The notes: generated from the sequence alone by a model not told the origin. A DNA stretch of 64,000 nucleotides from CAYWVO01 sp964461835 (GCA_964461835.1 CAYWVO010000005.1:29222-93221), one strand, 5' to 3'. Counted from the stretch's first letter, positions 36,469-46,700 are shown. Translations and numbers: made by a program.

Positions 36469-38199
36469 TTAGTCCAGATGCTCGATCCCGACCAATTGGA
36501 AACTGGAATCATCCTCGTAATACCACAGCCACAGTCGTACCGGCTTGCTGTATGGCTGCCCGTCCCGTGACGTCTCAATATCAATGCGGAATTGATGGTT
36601 TTCCACTTCGTCCCCGTCCGTGTAGGACTGGCGCATGGCCGCCAGTTCACCCAGACCCAACACCACCTTGTTTTCTGTAAGGTTCCGGTCGGTGATTATT
36701 TCCTCTCCCCGATAGGTGAGGGTATACCGGGATTGCGACATTGCGGCGAAATCGTACTTGACTGCCAAATCCGTAAAGGAAATGGTTACACCGTACTCAC
36801 CTACGGCATATTCAAAGTGGTCGAGGGGGTTAACCTGTGCGAAATAGTGCCGCCCGATTTTTTCCTGTCGCTGCTTCAGCGTTTCGAAGAGGTACTGGCG
36901 TGCGTCAGAATTGGACAATTTCCCTGCGTTGATCACCGCCCGCAGGTGGTCGTCCCGGAACGACATGATGATTTTTGCCGCCCAGTATCCATCTCGTGGG
37001 GTCATATTTTCAAACGGTGGCAGCGGATAGACCGGTTTCCAATCGTCCGGCTCAAAAAACGTCGATTCGAAATAGCCGATTGAAGAGTAAGGAATATCAT
37101 TCGCAACTTCCCAGGGCCAGACATGCAATCCAAAGGAGACATAGGACACCAAAATATCCAGAAGATCAAAATAGTTTGTATAGCCAGGTTGTTTCGGTTG
37201 ATAGCCAAAGGCGCCGTTGCCGAACGCCCGACTGAAATCCACTAGATAATGTTTGAGATAGCCACCTTGATCGGTCTCGACGTAGCGATCCATGGTGCTG
37301 GCGTCTTTGATGTCCCAGTGGTTAATAAGTGCGCAGAAAAGCCGCAACCCGCGTAGTTCGCGCCGGTGTTCGTGCGGGCACCAATCATTGACATCACCAT
37401 CACGCGTTCCGCTGAAGCTGAATGGGCCTTTGGCATTGGGGACTGGGCTGGAGGCTAGGCAGCGAATCCGGCCATCCTCCTGCCGGTCGACCCGATTGAC
37501 GATGCCGTTCAGTACTTCACGTGTAAATGGCCGTTCAAAATCATGGTCAACTCTGTAGGTCACGCCTTCGTCGATGACTAGACTTTCCGGATGAAACCAG
37601 GCGATATATTCTTCCGGAATGTTATAGCCGACAGCAAAGAAAAATCGTCCGGCCATCGCCGCCGAAGATGTACGTAATTCCGGGTTTCCGGCTGTATCAA
37701 ACTGTAGCATATAAGTTCGGTCGTTCTTGTCCATGATCCAGAATTCCGGAGTCTGACCGCGATCGTCCGCTCGGAATACCCGCCAGCGTCCGGTGGTGTC
37801 CGGCGGGCCCGTCTGGTAAGACCCTCGCTCGATCTCCTCCGGCGAAAGCGGGTTGAAAAAATGCCGATTGGTCCACCACGTGGAATTCGGCACCTCATCA
37901 AATGTGTTGATATTCAAACTTTGCAGCGGTCTCCCCGTGATGTCGCGTAAGTCACGTTCGAGATCAAGATGCTGGGTCATCTGGTCAAAGGTCATCCGGT
38001 GTACCGCGTCCCAGGCGATACTGGGCGCGTGGAATTCCGGTTCAGGAGTCGGCTTGCTGTCATTATCAACCCAATGGATTTCATCGGGGATGAAACGATC
38101 TCGCGTACCGGCACAAGAACTGATCACTACACAACAATACGTCACTATGCCAATCACTAGCAGCGGATGTATCCTGGAGATGGTCACGTGAGCTATCAT
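36469..38199 (-). CDS. Large lipoprotein with kinase-like motifs, function unknown
   Basis: From ATG 38199, which overlaps the stop of the Omp85 gene as ATGA, the product has 576 residues with a lipobox (VVISSCAG). It belongs to no family I can name with certainty. Residues about 160-215 (TYMLQFD, then SSAAMAGRFFFAVGYNIPEE) resemble the N-lobe of HipA/PI4-kinase-like folds. INHWDIKDAST (Asp296) resembles a kinase catalytic loop, and YLVDFSRAFG (Asp321) resembles a DFG-type metal site 25 residues later. The usual nucleotide-binding Lys and loop Asn are not obvious. The C-terminal ~100 residues look like a separate beta-rich domain. An envelope-bound kinase-like protein is the working idea. Confidence 0.5.
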   Translation of the reverse strand: MIAHVTISRIHPLLVIGIVTYCCVVISSCAGTRDRFIPDEIHWVDNDSKPTPEPEFHAPSIAWDAVHRMTFDQMTQHLDLERDLRDITGRPLQSLNINTFDEVPNSTWWTNRHFFNPLSPEEIERGSYQTGPPDTTGRWRVFRADDRGQTPEFWIMDKNDRTYMLQFDTAGNPELRTSSAAMAGRFFFAVGYNIPEEYIAWFHPESLVIDEGVTYRVDHDFERPFTREVLNGIVNRVDRQEDGRIRCLASSPVPNAKGPFSFSGTRDGDVNDWCPHEHRRELRGLRLFCALINHWDIKDASTMDRYVETDQGGYLKHYLVDFSRAFGNGAFGYQPKQPGYTNYFDLLDILVSYVSFGLHVWPWEVANDIPYSSIGYFESTFFEPDDWKPVYPLPPFENMTPRDGYWAAKIIMSFRDDHLRAVINAGKLSNSDARQYLFETLKQRQEKIGRHYFAQVNPLDHFEYAVGEYGVTISFTDLAVKYDFAAMSQSRYTLTYRGEEIITDRNLTENKVVLGLGELAAMRQSYTDGDEVENHQFRIDIETSRDGQPYSKPVRLWLWYYEDDSSFQLVGIEHLD

Positions 38200-39494
38200 C
38201 CCGCAAATCCGAAGTTGAAGAGGAACCGGGTTGCTTCTTTCGATTGCGCGATTTCCAGGCGAAAGACTTCTCCCGATTTGCCCCATACGCGCAAGCCGGT
38301 GCCGAAGGAATAATGCCAGTTTTTGAAAATCGCGGCATCGCGGAATGAGCTGAACACCCGGCCTTCTTCAAAAAACCAGTACGCATCCAGGCTTCGCCAC
38401 AACGGGTAGCGGTATTCGACTGAAACCAGGGCAAGTTTTTCATCGACGAAGCGTACGGGATCGTACCCGCGCAATCCGTCGGGGCCGCCGAGTTCACTCT
38501 GTAGATAAATAGGATTATCCGCCCGATCATCCGGATTGATAATATCAATTGATTGGGCCAGGAGGCGAAATTCCACGACCCGCGAATGAAATAGCTCTAC
38601 GTACTGCCGCAGGTCGGCACGAACTTGTAAATATTGCAACTCCGGGGACCGGTCAAATCCGTGGTAATAGCCTACCATAAGATCTTCCCGCCCTCCCCCG
38701 GTGGTCTGGCCAGGATGATCGCGCCAGTCATGGCGGACGCCAATCTCCGCCAGCCAGTAGCGGGTAGGACGAAGATCACTATCGCTTAAGCTGAATCGTG
38801 CCTGGAGCGAGTCCAGGTCTGATTCGTGGTCGGGATCATCGCCGTCGAAAATGTTGTGGGCCTCGATCCCACCGGTCACCCGGATACTCAGTGGTTGACG
38901 TGCATTGATGAGCACGCTCCCGCGTATCGTCGATCGCTCGTGGGTATAGGCAGTCTCGTTCTCCTCGCGTGAGTTATTTCCCAGTCCGAAAAATGGTTCC
39001 CGGGGCATAAAATCGTATGCTGCGTTCAGGGCGATTCCCAGATGGTGTTCAATCAGTGTTGGGGCGGAGTAAGTTGTGCGGAATGACTGATATTGGCTGA
39101 CTGAATATGTTCCGGTCACAGACCAGGCGTCCGGACGTGTCACCAGATTTTTCTCGCCGACTCGCACGCCACCACCAAAACCGCCGTTGCCGCCCGTCCC
39201 GAGCACCGGACTGATAAACCCGGATTCATCCGACACGTAACTAAAGATTTTTTGGCCAGGGGGACTGTCAAAGCCGATATAGACTAATCCCCGTGCGACC
39301 CCTTCCGGGATATAGAACGGTACCTGTAAAATGGTGGAGGGGATTGCCAACAAGACTGATCCAAGAGATTTCTTTGGTGGCTCAGGATCTTTGACCAGAG
39401 TGGTATCGATCTCCAACGCCAACGATGGTGCCGGCAGAACAATAAGGCCAGTAAGCAAAAGGCAATAAGTCAATTGTGAGACTAGATGGCGCAT
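38196..39494 (-). CDS. Omp85/BamA-TamA-type surface antigen barrel without POTRA domains
   Basis: The 432-residue protein has a signal peptide (1-26) and an outer-membrane barrel. Near the C-terminus are the Omp85 hallmarks GGPDGLRGYDPVRF, which is the lid-lock LRGY motif, and LVSVEYRYPL; the chain ends in a hydrophobic strand (RFLFNFGFAG). The ~90 residues before the barrel are too short for POTRA repeats. Such barrels insert or secrete partner proteins, or act as simple pores. The gene is translationally coupled to the lipoprotein gene downstream, so the two probably act as one unit. Confidence 0.8.
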   Translation of the reverse strand: MRHLVSQLTYCLLLTGLIVLPAPSLALEIDTTLVKDPEPPKKSLGSVLLAIPSTILQVPFYIPEGVARGLVYIGFDSPPGQKIFSYVSDESGFISPVLGTGGNGGFGGGVRVGEKNLVTRPDAWSVTGTYSVSQYQSFRTTYSAPTLIEHHLGIALNAAYDFMPREPFFGLGNNSREENETAYTHERSTIRGSVLINARQPLSIRVTGGIEAHNIFDGDDPDHESDLDSLQARFSLSDSDLRPTRYWLAEIGVRHDWRDHPGQTTGGGREDLMVGYYHGFDRSPELQYLQVRADLRQYVELFHSRVVEFRLLAQSIDIINPDDRADNPIYLQSELGGPDGLRGYDPVRFVDEKLALVSVEYRYPLWRSLDAYWFFEEGRVFSSFRDAAIFKNWHYSFGTGLRVWGKSGEVFRLEIAQSKEATRFLFNFGFAG

Positions 39495-39592
39495 ATCGGT
39501 TACCGGCTCATCTGATCGGTTGCCAATGAGAGATTAAGGACGTCACAACGCAATACCTCATTTGCTGCTGCACCAACGCATAGCGGCAGTGC

Positions 39593-40702
39593 TCAGCGTA
39601 TGATTGCGTGTCGGGCCACCTGCCGGCCCTGATCGGTGAGCGAGACATGGTCTTGTCGAAACCTCACCAGGTGATGTTTCTCTGCCCGGTGCACGACTCG
39701 TTCCAAAAACTGCCGTTCCCAGCGGAGATGTTCATGCAGGGTCGGCCAGAAGCTTTCCTCCGCCTCGCGCGGCGTACCTTCGTGGTTCGCCAGGTGAATT
39801 GCCAACATGGTCTGCGCAAATTCCCAACGTTGCTGCAACCGGCGGTTCACTTGGGCGAGGATGCCGCGGTTGGGGGCAGTGAGAAAAACTACACCGAAGA
39901 TGATGCCGGCCAGCGAGGCCATCGATCCCGCGATTGAGGCGTCCAAAGCATGGGCAACCCAATACCCGGCGATCGCACTAAGCGCCGCCAGGATTGCCGA
40001 ATACACGATCATCAGCGCCAGCCGATCGGTCAGTAGATATGCCGCTGCCGGTGGGGCGATCATCAACGCCACCACCAGGATCGATCCCACCGCATCGAAC
40101 GCCCCCACAGCGGTGACCGATACCAAGGTCATCAACGTGTAATGCAACAGTGCCGGAGAGAACGACAGCGCCGCCGCCAGCCCCGCATCAAAGGTGGCTA
40201 ATTTCAGTTCCTTATAAAAAAGGGAGATAAACAGAATGTTCAGGACCAGGATTCCGGCCATGACATACAGTGCCTTCGGGCCGATGTCCTGCCCGAACGG
40301 GGTGAAGCGATTGAATGGGGCAAACGCCAGTTCACCCAGCAACACCGCATCCGTGTCCAGATGCACGTTTCCCGCATAGCGGGAAATGAGAATAACACCA
40401 ATGGAAAACAGCACGGGAAACACCAATCCAATGGACGCATCCTCGCGCACCAGCCCGGTGCGATTGATCAGGGAGACCAGACTGACGGTCAGCACACCGG
40501 TGAGCGTGGCCGCAAGAACAAGAAACGGGGATGACAAATCATGAACGACAAGGAAGGCAATGACGATACCAAAGAGGATCGCGTGGCTGATTGCATCACT
40601 GAGCAACGCCAGGCGCCGCAGGACTAAAAAGACCCCGGGTATCGCGCACGCCACCGCCACGGTGACTGCAATCAGTTGTATTTCGAGCTGGGCCTGGCTC
40701 AT
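39593..40702 (-). CDS. troD: Manganese/zinc ABC transporter permease with C-terminal winged-helix-like tail
   Basis: The first ~280 residues are an ABC-3 (ZnuB/MntB/TroD) permease with about eight helices, including RRLALLSDAISHAILFGIV and MIAPPAAAYLLTDRL. A soluble tail of ~85 residues follows (RRLQQRWEFAQTMLAIHLAN...RFLERVVHRAEKHHLV... LTDQGRQVARHAI), which reads like a winged-helix domain of DtxR/MntR type: helix, recognition-like helix, then a wing ending in LTxxGRxxA. Plain TroD lacks this. The start overlaps the troC end by 4 bp. It is the last gene of the importer operon. Confidence 0.85.
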   Translation of the reverse strand: MSQAQLEIQLIAVTVAVACAIPGVFLVLRRLALLSDAISHAILFGIVIAFLVVHDLSSPFLVLAATLTGVLTVSLVSLINRTGLVREDASIGLVFPVLFSIGVILISRYAGNVHLDTDAVLLGELAFAPFNRFTPFGQDIGPKALYVMAGILVLNILFISLFYKELKLATFDAGLAAALSFSPALLHYTLMTLVSVTAVGAFDAVGSILVVALMIAPPAAAYLLTDRLALMIVYSAILAALSAIAGYWVAHALDASIAGSMASLAGIIFGVVFLTAPNRGILAQVNRRLQQRWEFAQTMLAIHLANHEGTPREAEESFWPTLHEHLRWERQFLERVVHRAEKHHLVRFRQDHVSLTDQGRQVARHAIIR

Positions 40703-41838
40703 TGTTTTGACCGTTTCACACTGCCCACCCGGTCACGGGCCTGTTGCAAACCTCGCGGGGTAAGGTTCCAGGTCTCTTTTACATTATGACTGACCCAGCC
40801 GCGTCGTTCCAATTCGCGTAAGACCATGGAAAGTCCCGCGTGATCACCGACCATCGAGCGAATTGCGCCGGTTTCATGGGCATGGGTTGGGTCGTCATGC
40901 TGCAATGCCAGGGCGTACAGGTTTTCCAGGACCAGGTCGAGCCGCAGTTTCTGGCGATTGCGACGCTGTATCACCCAGCGCCAGATCACGCCACGGTTCG
41001 GCGCGAAAAGCAGTGAGACCGTGACCACTGCGCTAATGCACAAGACGATCGTCGGCCCGGTGGGTAGTTGGGTCGTAGAACTGGAGATCACCGCGCCGGA
41101 TACACCGGCCAAGGCGCCGAATAGCGCGGCCAACAGGATCATGACACCGAGTTTATCAGTCCATTGCCGGGCGGCAGCGGCCGGGGCAACAATCATTGCA
41201 CTCATCAGTACCACCCCAACGGTTTGCAAGCCGATCGCAATTGCGATGACCAGGAGTGTGGTGAGCATGACGTCCAACAAGTTCATGGTAAAGCCGAGGG
41301 ACGCCCCGTATTCGGGATCAAAGCTGAGCAGTTTGAATTCCTTCCAGAAAAGTAACATCAATGTCAAGGCGCCGGTGCAAATGATACTCATCATCACTAC
41401 GTCCTGCGCCATCAGGGCCGCCGCTCGGCCGAATAAAAATGTATCCAGACCGGCTTGGGTGGCATCCGGCAGACGTTGGATGAAGGTGAGTAACACCAAA
41501 CCGAAGCCAAAAAAAACCGAGAGGACCATCCCCAGGGCCGAATCGTATTTAATGCGCGAGTGTTTGATGATTGCCAGAATGACCAATGTCCCGATCCAGC
41601 CGGCGATTGCCGCGCCACACACCAGAATCAGGGGGGTCTTGGCCCGGGTGATCAGAAACGCCAGAGCAATGCCCGGCAAGGCGGCGTGTGACATGGCGTC
41701 CCCAAGCAAACTCTGCTTCCGCAGGACCGCAAATCCCCCTAACGCACCGGCCACAATACCCAACACCGCTGCGCCGAGCGCTACGGTGCGGAGAGTATAA
41801 TCAAAAAGCAGGTCGCTGAATAGTTGGGCAATATTCAC
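40699..41838 (-). CDS. troC: Manganese/zinc ABC transporter permease with C-terminal winged-helix-like tail
   Basis: This ABC-3 permease (379 residues) has about eight helices with RKQSLLGDAMSHAALPGI and MSAMIVAPAAAARQW. A tail of ~85 residues (about 290-375) again looks like a winged helix: RLDLVLENLYALALQ, then GLSMVLRELERRGWVSH and WNLTPRGLQQAR. It starts with GTG that shares a base with the ATPase stop (TAGTG) and overlaps troD by 4 bp, so the permeases should assemble as a heterodimer. The tail sequence differs from that of TroD, which suggests old duplication rather than a recent copy. Confidence 0.86.
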   Translation of the reverse strand: MNIAQLFSDLLFDYTLRTVALGAAVLGIVAGALGGFAVLRKQSLLGDAMSHAALPGIALAFLITRAKTPLILVCGAAIAGWIGTLVILAIIKHSRIKYDSALGMVLSVFFGFGLVLLTFIQRLPDATQAGLDTFLFGRAAALMAQDVVMMSIICTGALTLMLLFWKEFKLLSFDPEYGASLGFTMNLLDVMLTTLLVIAIAIGLQTVGVVLMSAMIVAPAAAARQWTDKLGVMILLAALFGALAGVSGAVISSSTTQLPTGPTIVLCISAVVTVSLLFAPNRGVIWRWVIQRRNRQKLRLDLVLENLYALALQHDDPTHAHETGAIRSMVGDHAGLSMVLRELERRGWVSHNVKETWNLTPRGLQQARDRVGSVKRSKQ

Positions 41839-42626
41839 TATGACATCTCTGGCGTTGGTGCTTCCGGGTCGGTACCGGGAGCCTTATGTGCGGCTTGCAA
41901 GAAGCCGACTCGTCCACCGTAGGCCAGGCGGAGGTTCTCTTCGGAAAAAACTTCCTCTACCGGGCCGGAGGCGATGCGTCGGACATTGAGCAAGGCAACC
42001 CAATCAAAATATTCGCGCACAGTCTGGAGGTCATGATGGACGACCAGGACGGTCTTTCCGGCGGATCGCAGGTCGCGCAGCAAGGTGATGATCGCCCGCT
42101 CAGTGGTGGCATCGACCCCCTGGAACGGCTCATCCATAAGGTAGACTTGCGCTTCCTGCACTAGAGCCCGTGCCAGAAACACCCGTTGCTGCTGGCCGCC
42201 GGAGAGTTGGCTGATTTGGCGCTGGGCGAAATCACGCATCCCAACTTTATCCAATGCTGCCAGCGCCTGTTCACTGTCCTGCTTGCGCGGGCGGCGAATC
42301 CACCCCAACACACCATATCGCCCCATGGTAACCACGTCGAGCACCGTGGTCGGGAAGTCCCAGTCGACGCTGCCCCGTTGCGGAACATACCCGACAAGCT
42401 TGCGTTGCCGCGCGTAAGGCTTTCCGAAGATAAGCACCCTGCCGGCCGCTGGTTGAACCAGTCCGAGCATCGATTTGATCAGCGTAGTCTTGCCGGCGCC
42501 GTTTGGTCCGACAACCGCCATCAAAACACCCGACGGCACCGCCAGGTCAATGTCCCACAAAACCGGTTTATCCCGGTACGCAACCGTCAAGTCTTCAACG
42601 TGTATCGCACTCGCTTCAAATTCCAT
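41838..42626 (-). CDS. troB: Manganese/zinc ABC transporter ATPase
   Basis: The 262-residue ATPase has Walker A GPNGAGKTT, the signature LSGGQQQRVFLARAL and Walker B VYLMDEPFQGVD, followed by the H-loop (VVHHDL). VPQRGSVDWDFPTTVLDVV is the Q-loop region typical of Mn/Zn/Fe chelate ATPases. It lies 24 bp after troA and shares a base with troC, so it powers this importer. Confidence 0.92.
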   Translation of the reverse strand: MEFEASAIHVEDLTVAYRDKPVLWDIDLAVPSGVLMAVVGPNGAGKTTLIKSMLGLVQPAAGRVLIFGKPYARQRKLVGYVPQRGSVDWDFPTTVLDVVTMGRYGVLGWIRRPRKQDSEQALAALDKVGMRDFAQRQISQLSGGQQQRVFLARALVQEAQVYLMDEPFQGVDATTERAIITLLRDLRSAGKTVLVVHHDLQTVREYFDWVALLNVRRIASGPVEEVFSEENLRLAYGGRVGFLQAAHKAPGTDPEAPTPEMS

Positions 42627-42650
42627 AGCCTCATCCCGTTTCCGGGCGCA

Positions 42651-43607
42651 TTAAAGATCGGCCTCTGTGGCCGAGCCGGTCAGAGCAGAAACGATGGCAG
42701 CGACATTATGCCGCACCATGCCGGGATACGTGCCTGCCGGAGTGCCGGGGCTGCCCATGGCGTCTGAGAATAACTCGCCGCCAATAACCACTTCAAATCC
42801 CCGCGATTTCACGGCCGCCTGCACGGCCTCGATGTTGCGTCGCGGCACCGAGGACTCTACGAAGATCGCCGGAATTTTATTTTCCGCAATATACTCGGCT
42901 AACTCTTGTACGTCCGCAGTACCCGCTTCGGAGGCGGTGCTGATACCTTGTAATCCACGCACCTCCATCCCGTAGGCTCGACCAAAGTAGTTGAAGGCAT
43001 CATGCGCAGTGACCAGCACACGCTGTGTTGGATCGATTTTTTTAATTTCTTGCAGGACATACCCATTAAGGTCGGAAAGCCGTGTCAAGTAGCTCTCCGC
43101 GTTCACGCGATACGTGTCCGTATGCTGGGGATCGAGTTCAATGAGCTTGTCCCGAACCGCCGCGCCGGCCATCATCCACAGTGTAACATCAAACCAGACA
43201 TGCGGATCGTAGGTTCCCACGGCTGTCGGTGGTGACAATAACAGCGAATCGGGGATGGCTTCTGCCACTGCCATGGTCTGACCCGATTCTCCCAACTGTT
43301 TCAGTACCTCGGCCATTGCGCCCTCCAGGTGCAGACCGTTATAAAAAATCACGTCCGCATCCGACATGCGGGTCACATCCCGCTCGCTGGCCTTGTAGAG
43401 ATGAGGGTCCACACCGGGGCCCATCAGCGGCGTGACCGTCACTCGGTCGCCGCCGATGTTGGTTGCCAGGTCCGCGATCATACCGGTCGTGGTCACGACC
43501 TTGATCTTCCGCTGAGCCAGATCAGCTTGTTTATTGGATTGTCCGGTGCATGCGGTAATGAACAAAGCCAGCACGAAAAATGCTGTAATTTTCCCTATGT
43601 TTTTCAT
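42651..43607 (-). CDS. troA: TroA-type metal-binding lipoprotein of the ABC importer
   Basis: A lipobox (FITACTG, Cys20) anchors the 318-residue binding protein. TroA metal ligands can be placed in order: His in GPGVDPHLYKAS, His in YDPHVWFDV, His in VTAHDAFNYFGRAYG, and Asp in GELFSDAMGSPG. The third site being His, rather than the Glu of strictly Mn-binding PsaA, fits TroA/ZnuA, so Zn or Mn is likely. AAAGGAG precedes the ATG by 7 bp. It is the first gene of the operon, behind the promoter at 43644-43672. Confidence 0.92.
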   Translation of the reverse strand: MKNIGKITAFFVLALFITACTGQSNKQADLAQRKIKVVTTTGMIADLATNIGGDRVTVTPLMGPGVDPHLYKASERDVTRMSDADVIFYNGLHLEGAMAEVLKQLGESGQTMAVAEAIPDSLLLSPPTAVGTYDPHVWFDVTLWMMAGAAVRDKLIELDPQHTDTYRVNAESYLTRLSDLNGYVLQEIKKIDPTQRVLVTAHDAFNYFGRAYGMEVRGLQGISTASEAGTADVQELAEYIAENKIPAIFVESSVPRRNIEAVQAAVKSRGFEVVIGGELFSDAMGSPGTPAGTYPGMVRHNVAAIVSALTGSATEADL

Positions 43608-43628
43608 TGTCCGCTCCTTTGCAGTCTA

Positions 43629-43672
43629 TGAGTTCAACTCAGTTGTATACGGGGGTGGGGCAGAGTTTTCAA
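43629..43672 (-). promoter_or_regulatory. tro promoter with overlapping palindromic operator
   Basis: On the minus strand TTGAAA (43667-43672) and TATACA (43644-43649) are separated by exactly 17 bp, a good sigma70-type promoter. Directly downstream lies the perfect palindrome TGAGTTCAACTCA (43629-43641; 6-bp arms, 1-bp centre), which would cover the transcription start. This is where a metal-responsive repressor (DtxR/MntR or Zur type) would bind. The repressor gene is not in the window. Confidence 0.62.
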
Positions 43673-43681
43673 TGGCAAAGT

Positions 43682-43713
43682 AAAAAAAGCGGCGCCGAAA
43701 TTCGGAGCCGCTT
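43682..43713 (-). terminator. Rho-independent terminator of the duplicated secreted-protein gene
   Basis: On the minus strand AAGCGGC(T)CCG pairs with CGG(C)GCCGCTT around a short loop, followed by a run of seven T. It lies 38 bp after the stop codon at 43752 and just upstream of the tro promoter, insulating the two units. Confidence 0.9.
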
Positions 43714-43751
43714 ACCTGGTGTCAGTGCACGTTGTCTAACAAATCAGACAA

Positions 43752-46700
43752 TTACCGGCAGGTACCCATAGTGCTACGATACAAGAATGACCAATTGGCA
43801 ATCCAGGAATCTTCCACCGCCACGCCCGGCTCGAATGCGCCAATATAAGTAACGGTTTGGAAGAATCTCTGCCAATCGGAATCGTCATCCAAAGTCGGAT
43901 TTGCCGGAGGATCATAGATGCCATACGGATGAATCCAGAAACCGTCCGCATTGCCGCCGACATCCGGAACGGGGTCGAGAGTTTCGCCCGGCAGCAGTGG
44001 ATACCAGGCCATGCAGCCCAACCCCGGATCGAGTTCGAGGTTTTGACGGCACGGATCACACAGCGCGTCTTGTTGCTTATACGCGAATTGAACCAGAAAC
44101 GCTACGTCCGTCGGGTTTACGCCGCCGTCGCAGTTGACGTCACCAGTCTCATAGGGACACAGCGGCTTATCACACCGGGCATCTTGTTGCTTATACGCGA
44201 ATTGGACCAGGAACGCAACGTCCGTCGGATTCGTGCCGCCGTCGCAGTTGACATCGCCGACCATGTTGGGGTATTGACCGGTCTGGTCACCGCAGTCGCA
44301 GCCAGGGTCGTTAAAGATCGAGTCTTCGACCCAGGTTTCGGCAGGGTCATACAAACCATCCGTCGCCCAGAACAGGTTGTTCCGGAAGTACAGATCTTGG
44401 ACGGACAGACGTTCCCGGCTGCCTTCACACAGCTTCTCGCCCGGGGCGGTCCATTCGACACCGGTAAATGCCGGACCGTTCATTTCGGTCACGACCGAGT
44501 TGAAGTAGCCGCCACCGGCGTTATCGCGGATATTGAAGCCACCGTCTTCGTTACCACCGGCTTCATTAGAACCGGCGCCAATGTAGGTGAAGTTGGAGAA
44601 ACATGGCGTGGCATAGGGCGCGACACAGTCATCAACCCCCGAGCGCTGGCCGCCACCGTCGTGCTCACCACACTGGTCGGAATCCACCGAGTCTTTTATA
44701 GCCAAGACAAACTGAGCACAGCCACGGAAACCTTCGTCGTAGTCGAAGTCATCGTCGCCGACGTAGCCAATGACTGCATGCTTGACCTGCGGCACGCCGC
44801 CGAAAAATTCGATACCGTCGTCGAGATTGGCGAAGACCTCAATGTGATCGATAATTGTGCCGCGACCGATTCCACCGAGAGTAATCCCGTTGATTTCGTT
44901 GGCATCACCAAACTTGGAACCACCATGACGGACCGAGACGTACTTTAACACGCCTGAGTTGTCATTATCGTCGCTACCGCCATATTCGTTACGTGGTTCC
45001 ACGGGCAGTCCCTCGATGGAGTTTTCCCCGAGCGGGTCGTTGATGGTGGCGTTGCCAAGCATCACCAGACCGCCCCAAAGCGCCCGGCCGGCACCGCCCG
45101 GCGGCAAGACGATATCATTAAGATCATCGATATCATCATCGATCGACGTCATGATGATCGGGCAGTTCTCCGAACCGAGGGCGTAGAGCAGGCCATCACG
45201 CTGGACAATCATGGCCGTCGCGGCGCCTGCCTGGCCCGGGGGTGACTTGATGATGGTACCCGGCTCAATCAACAGGGTATCGGTGTCGTCAACGTATACA
45301 AAACCGTCCATTTCGTAGACGTTGTTACGATCCCACACCGTGAAACCGTCGATGCTGGCGGACGTAACCGTCACGGTCGGCTTGTTATCGTCAGTCTGGC
45401 AGGCAAGGCAATCGACCTGTTCTTCAACAAGATAGCCGTAGTGCGCCAGGGCAGTCCAGTTATTGACCCAGAGCTGTCCATTTGGATCGAACGCGCCCAT
45501 GTAATCGACGACTTCAAAGAAGCCGCTCCAGGTCAGACCCGGGTTGGCCGGCGGATTGAAGTTCGCAACTGGGTCAAGCCAGCCGCGCATGGCTTCGCCC
45601 AGTGGATCTGGCCGCGGGTCGAGGCCATGGTCAAAGGCGTCCCAATCGATGGAGGCAATATCTGGATTCGCTTCGTCATTGTCGCGGTCTGGGGTATTCG
45701 GATCCGCAGTCAAATGGCCAAAGACCGAGTCCTCAACCCACGGTTCACCGGCGTCATATAAACCATCCGTCGCCCAGAACAGGTTGTTTTCGAAGTACAA
45801 ATCACCGACCGACAAACGTTCCCGGCTGCCTTCACACAGCTTCTCGCCCGGCGGGGTCCACTCGATACCGGTGAATGCCGGACCGTTCATTTCGGTCACG
45901 ATCGAGTTGAAGTAGCCACCACCCGCGTTATCACGGATGTTGAAACCACCGTCTTCGTTACCACCGGCTTCATTGGCGCCCGCGCCGATGTAGGTGAAGT
46001 TAGAGAACAGCGGGGTCGCATACGGTTCGACACAGTCATCAACCCCCGAGCGCTGGCCGCCACCATCATGCTCGCCGCACTGGTCGGAGTCCAGCGAGTC
46101 TTTGATGGCCATGACAAACTGGGCACAACCACGGAAACCTTCGTCATAGTCGAAGTCGTCGTCGCCGACAAACCCGATGACCGCGTGCTTGACTTGCGGC
46201 ACGCCACCGAAGAATTCGATACCGTCGTCGAGGTTGGCATAGACTTCGACATAGTCAATGATCGTACCCCGACCAACAGCACCGAGGGAAATACCGTTGA
46301 TCTCATTCGCGTCACCGAACTTGGAACCACCATGGCGGACCGAGACATACTTCAAGACGCCCGAGTTATCGTCGTCGTTAGTACCGCCATACTCGTTGCG
46401 CGGGTCGCCGGCCGGCAGCCCTTCGATCGAGTTGACGCCGAGCGGGTCGTTAATCGTGGCACGACCGAGCAGCAGCAGGCCACCCCAGAGCGCGCGGCCG
46501 GCGCCACCCGGCGGCAGGGGGATATCGTTCGGATCATCGAGATCATCTTCGACCGAAGTCATGATAATCGGATTGCACTGGGTACCTTGGGCATAAATTT
46601 GCCCGCCACGGGAAACAATTAATGCCGAGGCGGCACCTGCCGCACCCGGCAGCGCCTTAATAATGGTACCCGCTTCAATAACCAGCTTTTCGCCGTCTTC

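Noticed and set aside
44030..44280. Short direct DNA repeats considered as a CRISPR-like or minisatellite array
   Set aside because: They are two copies of the dockerin coding unit in frame within a gene, not spacers between fixed repeats.
43857..44948. 363-codon open frame on the plus strand opposite the duplicated secreted protein
   Set aside because: It mirrors the repeat structure of the real gene and arises from its biased Asp/Asn/Gly codons; no ribosome site or signal peptide.
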